Assembly (NCBI GenBank): GCA_947426875.1
Contig: CANEFU010000058.1
Location: 1-7,237 of the forward strand
Source: an uncultured Clostridium sp.
GTDB lineage: Bacteria; Bacillota; Clostridia; TANB77; CAG-508
Length of the DNA stretch: 7,237 nt
Direction: 5' to 3'
Shown here: positions 1-6,577 of the stretch, in pieces
Layout: each line of letters starts with the position of its first letter
Numbering within the stretch: the first letter of the stretch is position 1
Program-made: the position numbers and the translations under genes
The notes under the pieces: generated by a model
What the model saw: only the letters and a program-made list of their open reading frames with translations
The model's database searches: none
Told to the model about the DNA's origin: nothing

Positions 1-1506
1 GAAGCTGTTCAATGGTTGTATTTTGGTTATTTAGGAGCTATCAAAGACCAAAACGGTGCTGCTATGAGTATTGGTAGAACTTCTACTTTCTTAGATATTT
101 ACTTTGAAAGAGATTTAAAAAATGGAACATTGACAGAAGATGAAGCACAAGAAATCATGGACCATTTTGTTATGAAACTAAGATTAGTTCGTTTCTTAAG
201 AACACCTGAATACAATGAACTATTTAGTGGTGACCCAGTATGGGTTACAGAAAGTATTGGAGGTATGGGAATTGACGGAAGAACTCTAGTTACCAAAAAC
301 TCATTCAGAGTACTTCATACCCTTCAAACTTTAGGTCCTGCTCCAGAGCCAAACCTAACTGTTCTTTGGTCTACTAACTTACCAAAAGGATTTAAAGAAT
401 TTACAACCAAATTATCTATTAAAACTTCTTCTATTCAATACGAAAATGATGATTTAATGAGAATTACATTAGGAGATGACTATGGTATTGCTTGTTGCGT
501 ATCTCCTATGAAAATAGGAAAACAAATGCAATTCTTTGGTGCTAGAGCAAATTTAGCAAAAACTTTATTATATGCTATCAATGGTGGTAGAGATGAAAAA
601 TCTGGTAAACAAGTAACACCAAAATTCGAACCAATTACTTCTGAATATTTAGATTACAATGAAGTAATGGAAAGATTTGACCAAATGATGGATTACGTAG
701 CAAAAATCTATATTAAAGCTTTAAATGCCATTCATTATATGCATGATAAATATTCTTATGAAGCTCTTGAAATGGCCTTACATGATAGAGAAATTCTTAG
801 AACAATGGCATGTGGAATTGCAGGATTATCTGTTGTTGCGGATTCTCTATCTGCTATTAAATATGCCAAAGTAAAAGTGATTCGTGATGAAACTGGATTA
901 GCTGTTGATTATAGTGTAGAAGGCGATTTCCCAAAATACGGAAATGACGATGATGCAGTTGACCAAATTGCTGTTGATATTGTAAAAACTTTTATGAATA
1001 AATTAAGAAGACATCAAACTTATAGAAATTCAAAACACACCTTATCTATCTTGACAATCACATCTAATGTCGTTTATGGAAAGGCAACTGGAAATACACC
1101 AGATGGTAGAAAAGGAGGTTCTCCATTTGGACCTGGTGCAAATCCTCTACATGGAAGAGATACAAATGGTGCCTTATCCGTTATGAATTCTATTGCAAAA
1201 CTACCATTCGACTCTGCAGAAGACGGTATTTCTTATACTTTCTCCATTACACCAGGAACACTTGGAAAATCAGAAGAAGAAAGAATTACTAACTTAGTCA
1301 ACATGTTAGATGGTTACTTTGCACAAACAGGACATCATATTAATGTCAATGTATTTGATAGAAGCCTATTAGAAGATGCTATGGAGCATCCAGAAAAATA
1401 TCCTCAACTAACGATACGTGTATCAGGATATGCCGTAAACTTTACTAAACTAACAAGAGAACAACAATTAGACGTTATTAATCGAACCATTCACGAAAAA
1501 ATTTAA
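1..1506 (+). CDS. pflB: Formate C-acetyltransferase (pyruvate formate-lyase), 5' end cut off by the window
   Basis: PflB converts pyruvate and CoA to acetyl-CoA and formate in the cytoplasm during anaerobic fermentation, using a glycyl radical. The frame is open from base 1, reading [11 protein letters not shown] before any start codon. The TTG at 16 is therefore internal, and about 250 N-terminal residues lie upstream of the window. The adjacent catalytic cysteines are in IACCVSP (Cys codons 493-498; Cys418/Cys419 in E. coli). The glycine that carries the radical is in RVSGYAV (Gly codon 1426-1428; Gly734 in E. coli). Other family blocks are [45 protein letters not shown] and [19 protein letters not shown]. 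The protein matches E. coli PflB closely from memory of that sequence, with no gap or disruption. pflA follows, separated by an inverted-repeat element. Identification is very secure; paralogous glycyl-radical enzymes lack this Cys-Cys pair. Confidence 0.98.
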   Translation, partial: EAVQWLYFGYLGAIKDQNGAAMSIGRTSTFLDIYFERDLKNGTLTEDEAQEIMDHFVMKLRLVRFLRTPEYNELFSGDPVWVTESIGGMGIDGRTLVTKNSFRVLHTLQTLGPAPEPNLTVLWSTNLPKGFKEFTTKLSIKTSSIQYENDDLMRITLGDDYGIACCVSPMKIGKQMQFFGARANLAKTLLYAINGGRDEKSGKQVTPKFEPITSEYLDYNEVMERFDQMMDYVAKIYIKALNAIHYMHDKYSYEALEMALHDREILRTMACGIAGLSVVADSLSAIKYAKVKVIRDETGLAVDYSVEGDFPKYGNDDDAVDQIAVDIVKTFMNKLRRHQTYRNSKHTLSILTITSNVVYGKATGNTPDGRKGGSPFGPGANPLHGRDTNGALSVMNSIAKLPFDSAEDGISYTFSITPGTLGKSEEERITNLVNMLDGYFAQTGHHINVNVFDRSLLEDAMEHPEKYPQLTIRVSGYAVNFTKLTREQQLDVINRTIHEKI

Positions 1507-1509
1507 GAA

Positions 1510-1634
1510 AATGATTTTGGGTGATTTTGGGGACGGAGGAAAAAATCATGATAGTTTCTAACTATTTAATGTAATAACAGAAAAAAATAAAATCATGATT
1601 TTTTCCTCCGTCCCCAAAATCACCCAAAATCATT
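1510..1634. repeat. 125-bp inverted-repeat element between pflB and pflA (GGGGACGGAGG type)
   Basis: Arms 1510-1552 and 1592-1634 are perfect reverse complements over 43 bp and enclose a 39-nt A+T-rich centre. Each arm holds, from outside in, a tandem pair of the 10-mer TGATTTTGGG (1512-1521 and 1522-1531, mirrored on the right), GGGACGGAGG, an A-run and the self-palindrome ATCATGAT. The element starts 4 nt after the pflB stop and ends 21 nt before the pflA start, leaving the pflA ribosome binding site (AAAAAGGAG, 8-nt spacing) free. It lacks a T-run at the foot, so it is not a standard terminator. The GGGGACGG motif recalls palindromic repeats found near Y1-type (REP-associated) transposases in Firmicutes; that link is from memory and unchecked. 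In mRNA it could separate pflB and pflA levels by protecting the pflB 3' end. Confidence 0.9.
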
Positions 1635-1655
1635 CCTCAAAAAGGAGACTTTAGT

Positions 1656-2388
1656 ATGGAAGATAAAGATTTAAGATATTATGCCAAAGTGCATTCTATT
1701 GAATCCTTTGGAACCGTAGATGGACCTGGTATTCGTTTTGTACTTTTCTTACAAGGATGCCATTTACAATGTAAATATTGCCACAATCGTGATACTTGGA
1801 ATATCAATGGTGGAAGCTATAAATCATTGGACGATATCTTTGATAAAATTATGCGCTATAAAAATTATATTTGTCCTAATCGGTGGTGTTACTGTTACAG
1901 GTGGCGAACCTCTTTTACAAGTCAAATTTTTAATTGAACTTTTTACTCGCTTAAAAGAGCAAAACATTCATACTTGTATTGATACCTCTGGCATGGTCAC
2001 TCTAACTGATGATATCAAAGAATTGTTATCTTTGACAGATTTAGTTTTGCTAGATATTAAACATATTGATACTGAAAAATGTAAAAATCTGGTTGGCTTT
2101 TCCAATAAATTGGAATTAGAATTTGCTAACTATTTAAGTAATAATCAAATTCCTATCTGGATTAGACAAGTTTTGATTCCTGGCTATACAGATGATGAAC
2201 AAGACTTACTAAAATTAAAAGATTTTATCTCTCATTTAAAAACAGTTCAAAAAGTAGAGTTGTTGCCTTATCATGATATGGGCAAATTCAAGTGGAAAAA
2301 ACTTGGTTTGGAATATGCTTTAGAAAATGTTAGAGACGCTAATTCAGATGATATCAAAAGAGCCAAAAAAATCCTAGAAATTATCTAG
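1656..2388 (+). pseudogene. pflA: Pyruvate formate-lyase activating enzyme, interrupted by a +1 frameshift near 1881
   Basis: PflA is a radical-SAM enzyme that abstracts hydrogen from the PflB active glycine. The ATG at 1656 follows AAAAAGGAG with 8-nt spacing. The first frame gives [19 protein letters not shown] and the cluster motif CX3CX2C ([11 protein letters not shown]; Cys 35, 39, 42), then leaves the family after YKNYICPN and stops at 1937. The family sequence resumes one base later in the next frame with [10 protein letters not shown] (SAM-binding GGEP at 1900-1911), HTCIDTSG, DLVLLDIKH, IWIRQVLIPG and ELLPYHDMGKFKW, ending at 2388. Dropping one base at about 1881 (AATCGGTGG to AATGGTGG) gives [13 protein letters not shown] and 243 residues, close to the 246 of E. 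coli PflA. Everything else is intact. A recent mutation or a base-calling or assembly error is likeliest; no slippery site is visible. It is the natural partner of the upstream pflB. Confidence 0.93.
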
Positions 2389-2395
2389 GATTTTT
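2367..2395. terminator. Intrinsic terminator overlapping the pflA stop, probably bidirectional
   Basis: A 12-bp perfect stem (2367-2378 with 2384-2395) closes on the 5-nt loop AATTA. Its core is TCCTAGA/TCTAGGA. The plus strand ends in five T, and the minus strand reads into seven U from the A-run at 2365-2371. The pflA stop TAG (2386-2388) lies inside the right arm. It can end the pfl transcript and, from the other side, that of the convergent gene at 2504-3439. Confidence 0.8.
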
Positions 2396-2490
2396 AACTT
2401 GCCATCTGCTGCCATTCATTCCGGGTTTTATTGGCAACTAAGTTGCCAATAAAACCCGGAATGAATGGCAGCAGATGGTAAGGGCAAGTT
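2396..2490. repeat. Long palindrome, CCGGGTTT/TTGGCAAC family, copy 1
   Basis: The dyad is centred on base 2440. Arms 2398-2439 and 2441-2482 pair at 41 of 42 positions, the only mismatch being 2401/2479, with a 1-nt centre. The inner 23 nt of each arm contain CATTCCGGGTTT and ATTGGCAAC and are shared with the palindrome at 6578-6671. The outer part holds an imperfect tandem 10-mer (TGCCATCTGC, TGCCATTCAT). AACTTGCC at 2396-2403 can also pair with GGCAAGTT at 2483-2490, giving an alternative foot followed by a T-rich tract (2495-2502). The element starts at the end of the pflA terminator and fills the convergent gap. It may be a mobile REP-like element or a second termination hairpin. No coding potential is evident. 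Confidence 0.9.
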
Positions 2491-2503
2491 TCGTATTTTT
2501 TTC

Positions 2504-3439
2504 TTACATACCTAATAGTTTTAATTCAATATTTTCCATTTTGTATTTACCGTTTTCTAGTTTGAATTCTACTAAGGTATCTTCTAATGTTTCTTTATTT
2601 TGTCTTAAATCTGTTGTAAAATACAATTTTATTTGTGGTATTTCTACTTGATTTTTTACAATTTCTCGAAAGGCTTCTGCCATGTGTTTTTCATCTTCAC
2701 ATATTAGAATCAATTGTGGCATTCCACTAAATCCTGAATCTCCTGGTACAAAGTTTTCATAGAATTCTTTGTATAATCTCATTTTATCTATTATTTTCTT
2801 TTCCCATTCTGCTTCTCTTCTAAATACTTCAAATACAAATTGTATTGATTTACCGTTTTTAGTTAATTTTACGCTTCCTCCTGATGCTTTGAATATTTTT
2901 CCTGATACTTTTGCTGTTAAAGCTGGTTTCACTACATAGCTGTCGAATGCTTTTACTTTTCTTAAATAAGCAATTAAAGTTTGATTTCCTGCTAATCTCT
3001 TCTTAATCATCGGAACTGGTTTGGTATTATCAGATGGTTGCCATTTACAATCTATTTCTTTTGAATTTAATAAGTATTTCCCCATTTTTTCTAAACAGTA
3101 AATCCTGTAAATACCTTTTCCCTCATCAGAAGTAAAATAGTATCTTGTTACAATTTTAGATTTAACAAGTTGGTCTAACTTATTGTTTAATTTGTCCTGA
3201 GATTTTGGGTCTATTCCCTTAATTTCTAGCATTTGATATAGTTGTCTTGAAGTAATAAATTCAAATTCGTTTACCAATTCTAAAATAGCAAAATGAATTT
3301 CATTAATATGCCCTATATCTATTTTGTGTACAATTTGATTCATGGATACATATCCATCTTTCCCATCAAAGGTTTTAATTTCACCTTTTCTAATCGCAAA
3401 AGGTGATACTTGTGCTTTAATTTGGTTATCTTCAACCAT
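2504..3439 (-). CDS. Winged-helix protein resembling the replication-relaxation (Replic_Relax) family
   Basis: This 311-residue cytoplasmic protein has no signal peptide or membrane segment. Residues 46-125 look like a winged helix: helices around ILELVNEFEFITSRQLYQML and QDKLNNKLDQLVKSKIVTRY, then a strand pair ending in GIYRIYCLEKMGKYLL. Residues 146-232 contain RLAGNQTLIAYLRK followed by a beta-rich stretch and FVFEVFRREAEWEKKIIDKM. Residues 241-276 (PQLILICEDEK, IKLYFTTD) resemble an alpha/beta core. The layout, a winged helix then a domain with an E-x-x-x-R/K helix and a PxLIxIxEDE-like strand, recalls Replic_Relax proteins of plasmids and integrative elements, which carry a PD-(D/E)XK-like fold; this is fold-level inference. 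The start at 3439 has AAGGGGGAA upstream. Only 16 nt separate it from the S1 gene, so the two are cotranscribed. DNA binding is plausible; catalysis and biological role are unknown. Confidence 0.75.
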   Translation of the reverse strand: MVEDNQIKAQVSPFAIRKGEIKTFDGKDGYVSMNQIVHKIDIGHINEIHFAILELVNEFEFITSRQLYQMLEIKGIDPKSQDKLNNKLDQLVKSKIVTRYYFTSDEGKGIYRIYCLEKMGKYLLNSKEIDCKWQPSDNTKPVPMIKKRLAGNQTLIAYLRKVKAFDSYVVKPALTAKVSGKIFKASGGSVKLTKNGKSIQFVFEVFRREAEWEKKIIDKMRLYKEFYENFVPGDSGFSGMPQLILICEDEKHMAEAFREIVKNQVEIPQIKLYFTTDLRQNKETLEDTLVEFKLENGKYKMENIELKLLGM

Positions 3440-3455
3440 TTTAAATTCCCCCTTA

Positions 3456-4259
3456 CTAAATAATCAATAATTTTATTTTTTTTCTTTGGTTATCTATCTT
3501 TTTGATATACACATTGACTGTTTGTCCATATTCAAGTCCTTCTTTGTATTCCGCCATCCCTACTAAATTAGGTGTCAGCTCTACAAAAATTCCATTTTTA
3601 TTTTTCTCTGTTTCCCTGATAATTCCCTTCGCTTTTGTACCTTGGATAAATTTCTCTGCATTTTCTTCCCATGAGCCTAACATTTCTTTATAAGACAGAA
3701 TTACTTTTCCTGTATTTCTCTCTATTGATTTTACTACAACTTCTACTTTTTGTCCAATATTTAGTCTTTCAAATGGCGTTTTTATTCTTGCTATCGATAA
3801 ATCTTCAATATGCACTAATCCAACAACGCCTCCTCCAATTTCAATAAAGGCTCCATATGGTTTTATACTTTTTACAATACCGGTTACTTTTTCTCCTTCT
3901 TTTAAATCTTGTTTTATCCATTCTAGTGCCTCTTCTTGCACTTCTTTTCGAGACAAAATTAGGTTGTTTTCATCTTTTGTTTCTTTTATTTTGAATTGTA
4001 CAAATTTATGCACTTTTCCAGTACATAAATTGGTTTTTGGTAATCCACTTTCTCCTAAGTTAATTGCTTCTACTTCTTGCCTTGGCATTATGCCCATTAA
4101 TCCATTTTCGAATTTTATATATAAATTATAGTCATCGTCACATTCTTTTACCAATCCTTGTAATATTTCTTTTTTCTGCATATATCTATTGACATTACTT
4201 TTATCTAATGGTGTAATTTCATTATTCCATCCCTCTGGTTTAAATTTTAATGTATTCAT
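3456..4259 (-). CDS. Triple S1-domain RNA-binding protein
   Basis: This 267-residue protein is built from three S1-type OB folds. Residues about 31-105 form a divergent first copy (ILQGLVKECDDDYNLYIKF to NLILSRKEV). Residues 122-193 form the best copy (GEKVTGIVKSIKPYGAFIEI, GLVHIEDLS, IGQKVEVVVKSIE, KVILSYKE). Residues 205-266 form a third copy (GTKAKGIIRETE, GIFVELTPNLVGMAEY, GQTVNVYIKKID). It resembles ribosomal protein S1 (RpsA) fragments and other general S1 proteins of Firmicutes but is shorter than RpsA and has no second enzyme domain such as IspH. It should bind single-stranded RNA and may act in translation or mRNA handling. The ATG at 4259 follows AAAAGGAG, and a sigma-A-like promoter lies just upstream. 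It is the first gene of a two-gene unit with the winged-helix gene. The domain call is secure; the role is inferred. Confidence 0.88.
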   Translation of the reverse strand: MNTLKFKPEGWNNEITPLDKSNVNRYMQKKEILQGLVKECDDDYNLYIKFENGLMGIMPRQEVEAINLGESGLPKTNLCTGKVHKFVQFKIKETKDENNLILSRKEVQEEALEWIKQDLKEGEKVTGIVKSIKPYGAFIEIGGGVVGLVHIEDLSIARIKTPFERLNIGQKVEVVVKSIERNTGKVILSYKEMLGSWEENAEKFIQGTKAKGIIRETEKNKNGIFVELTPNLVGMAEYKEGLEYGQTVNVYIKKIDNQRKKIKLLII

Positions 4260-4292
4260 TTGTTTTTCTCCTTTTTGTCCTATGTTTACTTT

Positions 4293-4321
4293 ATTATATA
4301 GTTATCTTTTCTAAAATTCAA
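4293..4321 (-). promoter_or_regulatory. Sigma-A-type promoter for the S1 protein gene
   Basis: Read on the minus strand, TTGAAT (4316-4321) and a perfect TATAAT (4293-4298) are separated by exactly 17 nt. Transcription should start near 4286, leaving a leader of about 27 nt before the ATG at 4259 that includes the AAAAGGAG site. This separates the S1/winged-helix unit from the lspA-rluD-rluB unit, although no strong terminator stands between them and readthrough is possible. Confidence 0.8.
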
Positions 4322-4346
4322 CTTTTTTGTGAATTAAAATAAATTT

Positions 4347-5069
4347 TTATCTCTTTATAATAGGCTTTCTATTTCTTTTTTCGTTAAGTATCTCCATTTT
4401 CCGAAGTGATAAATCTTTTACTCCAATTCCTGCAATTTTACTTCTATGTAGTGCTAACACTTTGTGTCCAATAGCTTCACACATTTTTCTAACTTGTCTG
4501 TTCTTCCCTTCATGTATCGTAATTTCTAATCTGGATTGGTCTTTTTCTTCGTCTGTTTTAAGGATTTTAACTTTAGCAGGTCTTGTTGTATAATCTTCTA
4601 TTTTTACACCCTTTCTTAAGAGTTCCACTTCTTCTTTTTCAACGATTCCTTTTATCGTCACCGTATACGTTTTTTCTATCTCGTGTTTTGGATGTGTCAC
4701 TTGATATACAAAATCCCCATCATTGGTCAATAATAACGCACCTGACGTATACATATCTAATCGCCCTACTGGAACAATTCTTTGCTTCACTTTTACTAAG
4801 TCTAATACGGTTTCTCTATTAAATTGGTCTTTTGCTGTAGTAACATAACCAATTGGTTTATTTAATAAAATATAAACTTTTTCTGACGGTATCGTTACTA
4901 CTCTTCCTTCATATTCCACTTTATCTTTTTGGGGATTTATTTTCGTTCCAAGTTCTGTTACTATTTTATGATTCACTTTAACTTTACCTTGCAAAATTAA
5001 GTCTTCTGCTTTTCTTCTGGATGCTACTCCTGCTTCTGCTAAGTACTTTTGTAATCTCATTTCCTCCAA
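4347..5069 (-). CDS. rluB: rRNA pseudouridine synthase, RsuA/RluB family, TTG start
   Basis: This family isomerises a specific uridine in rRNA to pseudouridine; RluB-type members act on 23S rRNA near the peptidyl-transferase centre. Residues 4-50 form an S4 RNA-binding domain (MRLQKYLAEAGVASRRKAE). The catalytic block is PVGRLDMYTSGALLLTNDGD with the active Asp at about residue 105. Later family motifs are HPKHEIEKTY and HEGKNRQVRKMCEAIGH. The 240-residue length and basic tail are typical. The TTG at 5069 is chosen because AAGGAGG (5077-5083) sits 7 nt upstream, whereas the ATG at 5060 has GGAGG only 2 nt away. The rluD stop lies inside that ribosome binding site, with a 12-nt intergenic gap, so translation is probably coupled. 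RluB versus RsuA or RluE/F specificity cannot be settled by eye; RluB is the usual single Firmicutes member. Confidence 0.92.
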   Translation of the reverse strand: MEEMRLQKYLAEAGVASRRKAEDLILQGKVKVNHKIVTELGTKINPQKDKVEYEGRVVTIPSEKVYILLNKPIGYVTTAKDQFNRETVLDLVKVKQRIVPVGRLDMYTSGALLLTNDGDFVYQVTHPKHEIEKTYTVTIKGIVEKEEVELLRKGVKIEDYTTRPAKVKILKTDEEKDQSRLEITIHEGKNRQVRKMCEAIGHKVLALHRSKIAGIGVKDLSLRKMEILNEKRNRKPIIKR

Positions 5070-5076
5070 GCAAATT

Positions 5077-5083
5077 CCTCCTT
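5077..5083 (-). promoter_or_regulatory. Ribosome binding site that fixes the TTG start of rluB
   Basis: The minus strand reads AAGGAGG and then a 7-nt spacer before the TTG at 5069. It overlaps the rluD stop codon (5082-5084). A second GGAGG at 5063-5067 lies only 2 nt from the ATG at 5060, too close for normal initiation. Confidence 0.8.
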
Positions 5084-5996
5084 AATCCTTGCTTAGTTGC
5101 TCCATTAATTTTTGAAAATATTCTGGTAATTTCGCTTCTAAACAAATCTCTTCTCCCGTAGTTGGACTCTTAAATTGTAAGCTTTTAGCATGCAAGCATT
5201 GTCCTTGAATCCCCCACTCGTTTTTTCCATTCGAATATACCCCATCCCCTATAATCGGATAGCCAATTTGTGACAAGTGCACTCTAATTTGATGGGTTCG
5301 TCCTGTTTCTATTTTTACTTCTAATAACGTACAATTATGTTTTGGAAATCTCTCTATTACCCTAAAATGTGTAATTGCTTCTTTTCCGTTTTTATTTACT
5401 GCCATTTTCTTTCTATCTTTTGTACTTCTTCCTATTGGCATATTAATAGTAGCTTCATTTTCCTTTACAATACCTCTTACCATGGCTATATATGTCTTTT
5501 TCACTTCATGATTTTTGATTTGCTCACTTAGTTTGATATGTGTTTTATCATTTTTAGCAACCATTAAAATACCAGATGTATCTTTATCAATTCTATGTAC
5601 AATTCCTGGTCTAATTTCTCCTCCAATGCCAGATAAAGAATCTTTACAAATTGCCATAATAGCATTTACTAAAGTCCCATCTGGATTCCCATTAGCTGGA
5701 TGTACTACCATTCCTTTTGGTTTATTGACTACAATCATATCTTCATTTTCATATATTATTTCCACTGGAATATCTTGTGCCTTTAGTTCAATTTCTTTTG
5801 GCACTTCCTCTTCCATTGTTATTTCATCATTTTCCTGCACTTTATAAGATGCTTTTGTTTTTTTACCATTTACCAAGATTTTTTCTTTTTCTATTAATCT
5901 CTGTACTGCTACTCTAGAAAGTTCCTCTTTTTTCTTAGTTAAATAAGAATCAATTCGATTATTTTCTTCTTCCTTTTTTACAATAAAAATCTCCAA
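5082..5996 (-). CDS. rluD: Large-subunit pseudouridine synthase, RluA/RluD family (YlyB-like), TTG start
   Basis: This 304-residue enzyme should convert uridines in 23S rRNA to pseudouridine during ribosome assembly. Residues 12-65 are an S4 domain (RIDSYLTKKKEELSRVAVQR, ILVNGKKTKASYKVQENDEI). The catalytic domain has IVVNKPKGMVVHPANG, then HRIDKDTSGILMVAKND with the active Asp at residue 137, and later LEVKIETGRTHQIRVHLSQIGYPIIGD and QCLHAKSL. Length and motif order are normal for the family. The start is TTG at 5996: AAGGAG (6003-6008) stands 6 nt before it and overlaps the end of lspA, and no ATG occurs before residue 61. It starts 3 nt after the lspA stop. The order lspA then an RluD-type gene matches lspA-ylyB of Bacillus subtilis. 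Family assignment is secure; the exact target uridines are inferred. Confidence 0.94.
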   Translation of the reverse strand: MEIFIVKKEEENNRIDSYLTKKKEELSRVAVQRLIEKEKILVNGKKTKASYKVQENDEITMEEEVPKEIELKAQDIPVEIIYENEDMIVVNKPKGMVVHPANGNPDGTLVNAIMAICKDSLSGIGGEIRPGIVHRIDKDTSGILMVAKNDKTHIKLSEQIKNHEVKKTYIAMVRGIVKENEATINMPIGRSTKDRKKMAVNKNGKEAITHFRVIERFPKHNCTLLEVKIETGRTHQIRVHLSQIGYPIIGDGVYSNGKNEWGIQGQCLHAKSLQFKSPTTGEEICLEAKLPEYFQKLMEQLSKD

Positions 5997-5999
5997 ATT

Positions 6000-6551
6000 T
6001 TACTCCTTTTCTTTTTTATCATTATCGTTTAAATTATTTTCTACTTTTTTACTTTTCCATTCTTTCACTGTAAAACCAGCAAATATAGCTGCAATTGCTA
6101 TCCATCCAATTAACACAAATAAATCGGCTACATTGAATACTGGCAAATTAACAACTTGTTTAAAATCAATAAATTCTGTTACATATCCTCTTATAACTTT
6201 ATCAATTACATTTGAAATTCCTCCTGCCAGGATAAAACTCAAAAATATTTTTAATTTTCTATCCACAAATTGATTTTGTGTTGTGATAAATTTAAAGATA
6301 ACACCTAAAATAATGAAATTGGTTAGCACATACATAATCGTTGAATTAGAGCCAATTCCATAGGCAGCACTTGTATTTTGACTTGTTTTAAAATTTAATA
6401 TACCAGGAATTATACTAATTTCTCCTGCCTTTTGAATCCAAACTTTAAGTGTTTGGTCTATCAAAACTATGATAACTACTATACTAATCAGCAAAATAGC
6501 TTCTTTGGTTAATTTCTTTTTCCTTTTCACTAGAGTTTTTTCTTCTTCCAT
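6000..6551 (-). CDS. lspA: Lipoprotein signal peptidase (signal peptidase II), with unusual active-site residues
   Basis: LspA cleaves the signal peptide of diacylglyceryl-prolipoproteins in the cytoplasmic membrane. The 183-residue form has a basic N-terminus and four hydrophobic segments (about 19-33, 72-90, 101-118, 141-161). Family motifs are IDQTLKVW (Asp32), NTSAAYGI (usually NxGAAFG), GGISNVIDK (usually GGAxGNxxDR, Asn114, Asp117), GYVTEF (usually GxVxDF) and FNVADLF (Asp143). The position matching one Asp of the catalytic dyad is therefore Glu125, while the other, Asp143, is kept. The tail is long and charged. The ATG at 6551 is chosen because AAAGGAGAGG lies 8 nt upstream (6560-6569). 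A longer open frame to 6656 only reads through the adjacent palindrome. The gene leads the rluD-rluB operon. Identity is secure; full activity is slightly uncertain because of the Glu. Confidence 0.93.
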   Translation of the reverse strand: MEEEKTLVKRKKKLTKEAILLISIVVIIVLIDQTLKVWIQKAGEISIIPGILNFKTSQNTSAAYGIGSNSTIMYVLTNFIILGVIFKFITTQNQFVDRKLKIFLSFILAGGISNVIDKVIRGYVTEFIDFKQVVNLPVFNVADLFVLIGWIAIAAIFAGFTVKEWKSKKVENNLNDNDKKEKE

Positions 6552-6577
6552 TTTCTTTTCCTCTCCTTTTAAAGGTC

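Noticed and set aside
1510..1634. Rho-independent terminator between pflB and pflA
   Set aside because: The stem is strong but the loop is 39 nt and the right foot is followed by CCTCAAAAAGG rather than a T-run.
1860..1900. Programmed +1 frameshift in pflA
   Set aside because: CGG may be a rare codon here, but the P-site tRNA for AAT could not re-pair on ATC after a +1 slip, and there is no stop codon at the shift, stimulatory hairpin or upstream Shine-Dalgarno. A mutation or sequence error is simpler.
1510..2490. CRISPR array
   Set aside because: The repeats are inverted, few and unequal in family, without regularly spaced direct copies or spacers.
4305..4335. Possible terminator after rluB (AATTCA...TGAATT hairpin)
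   Set aside because: The stem is only 6 bp, all but one A/T-rich, with a 9-nt loop and a short T tract. It overlaps the -35 box of the downstream promoter and is too weak to call.
5337..5847. Plus-strand open frames antisense to rluD
   Set aside because: They are hydrophobic shadow frames of an A+T-rich conserved gene, without credible start signals.
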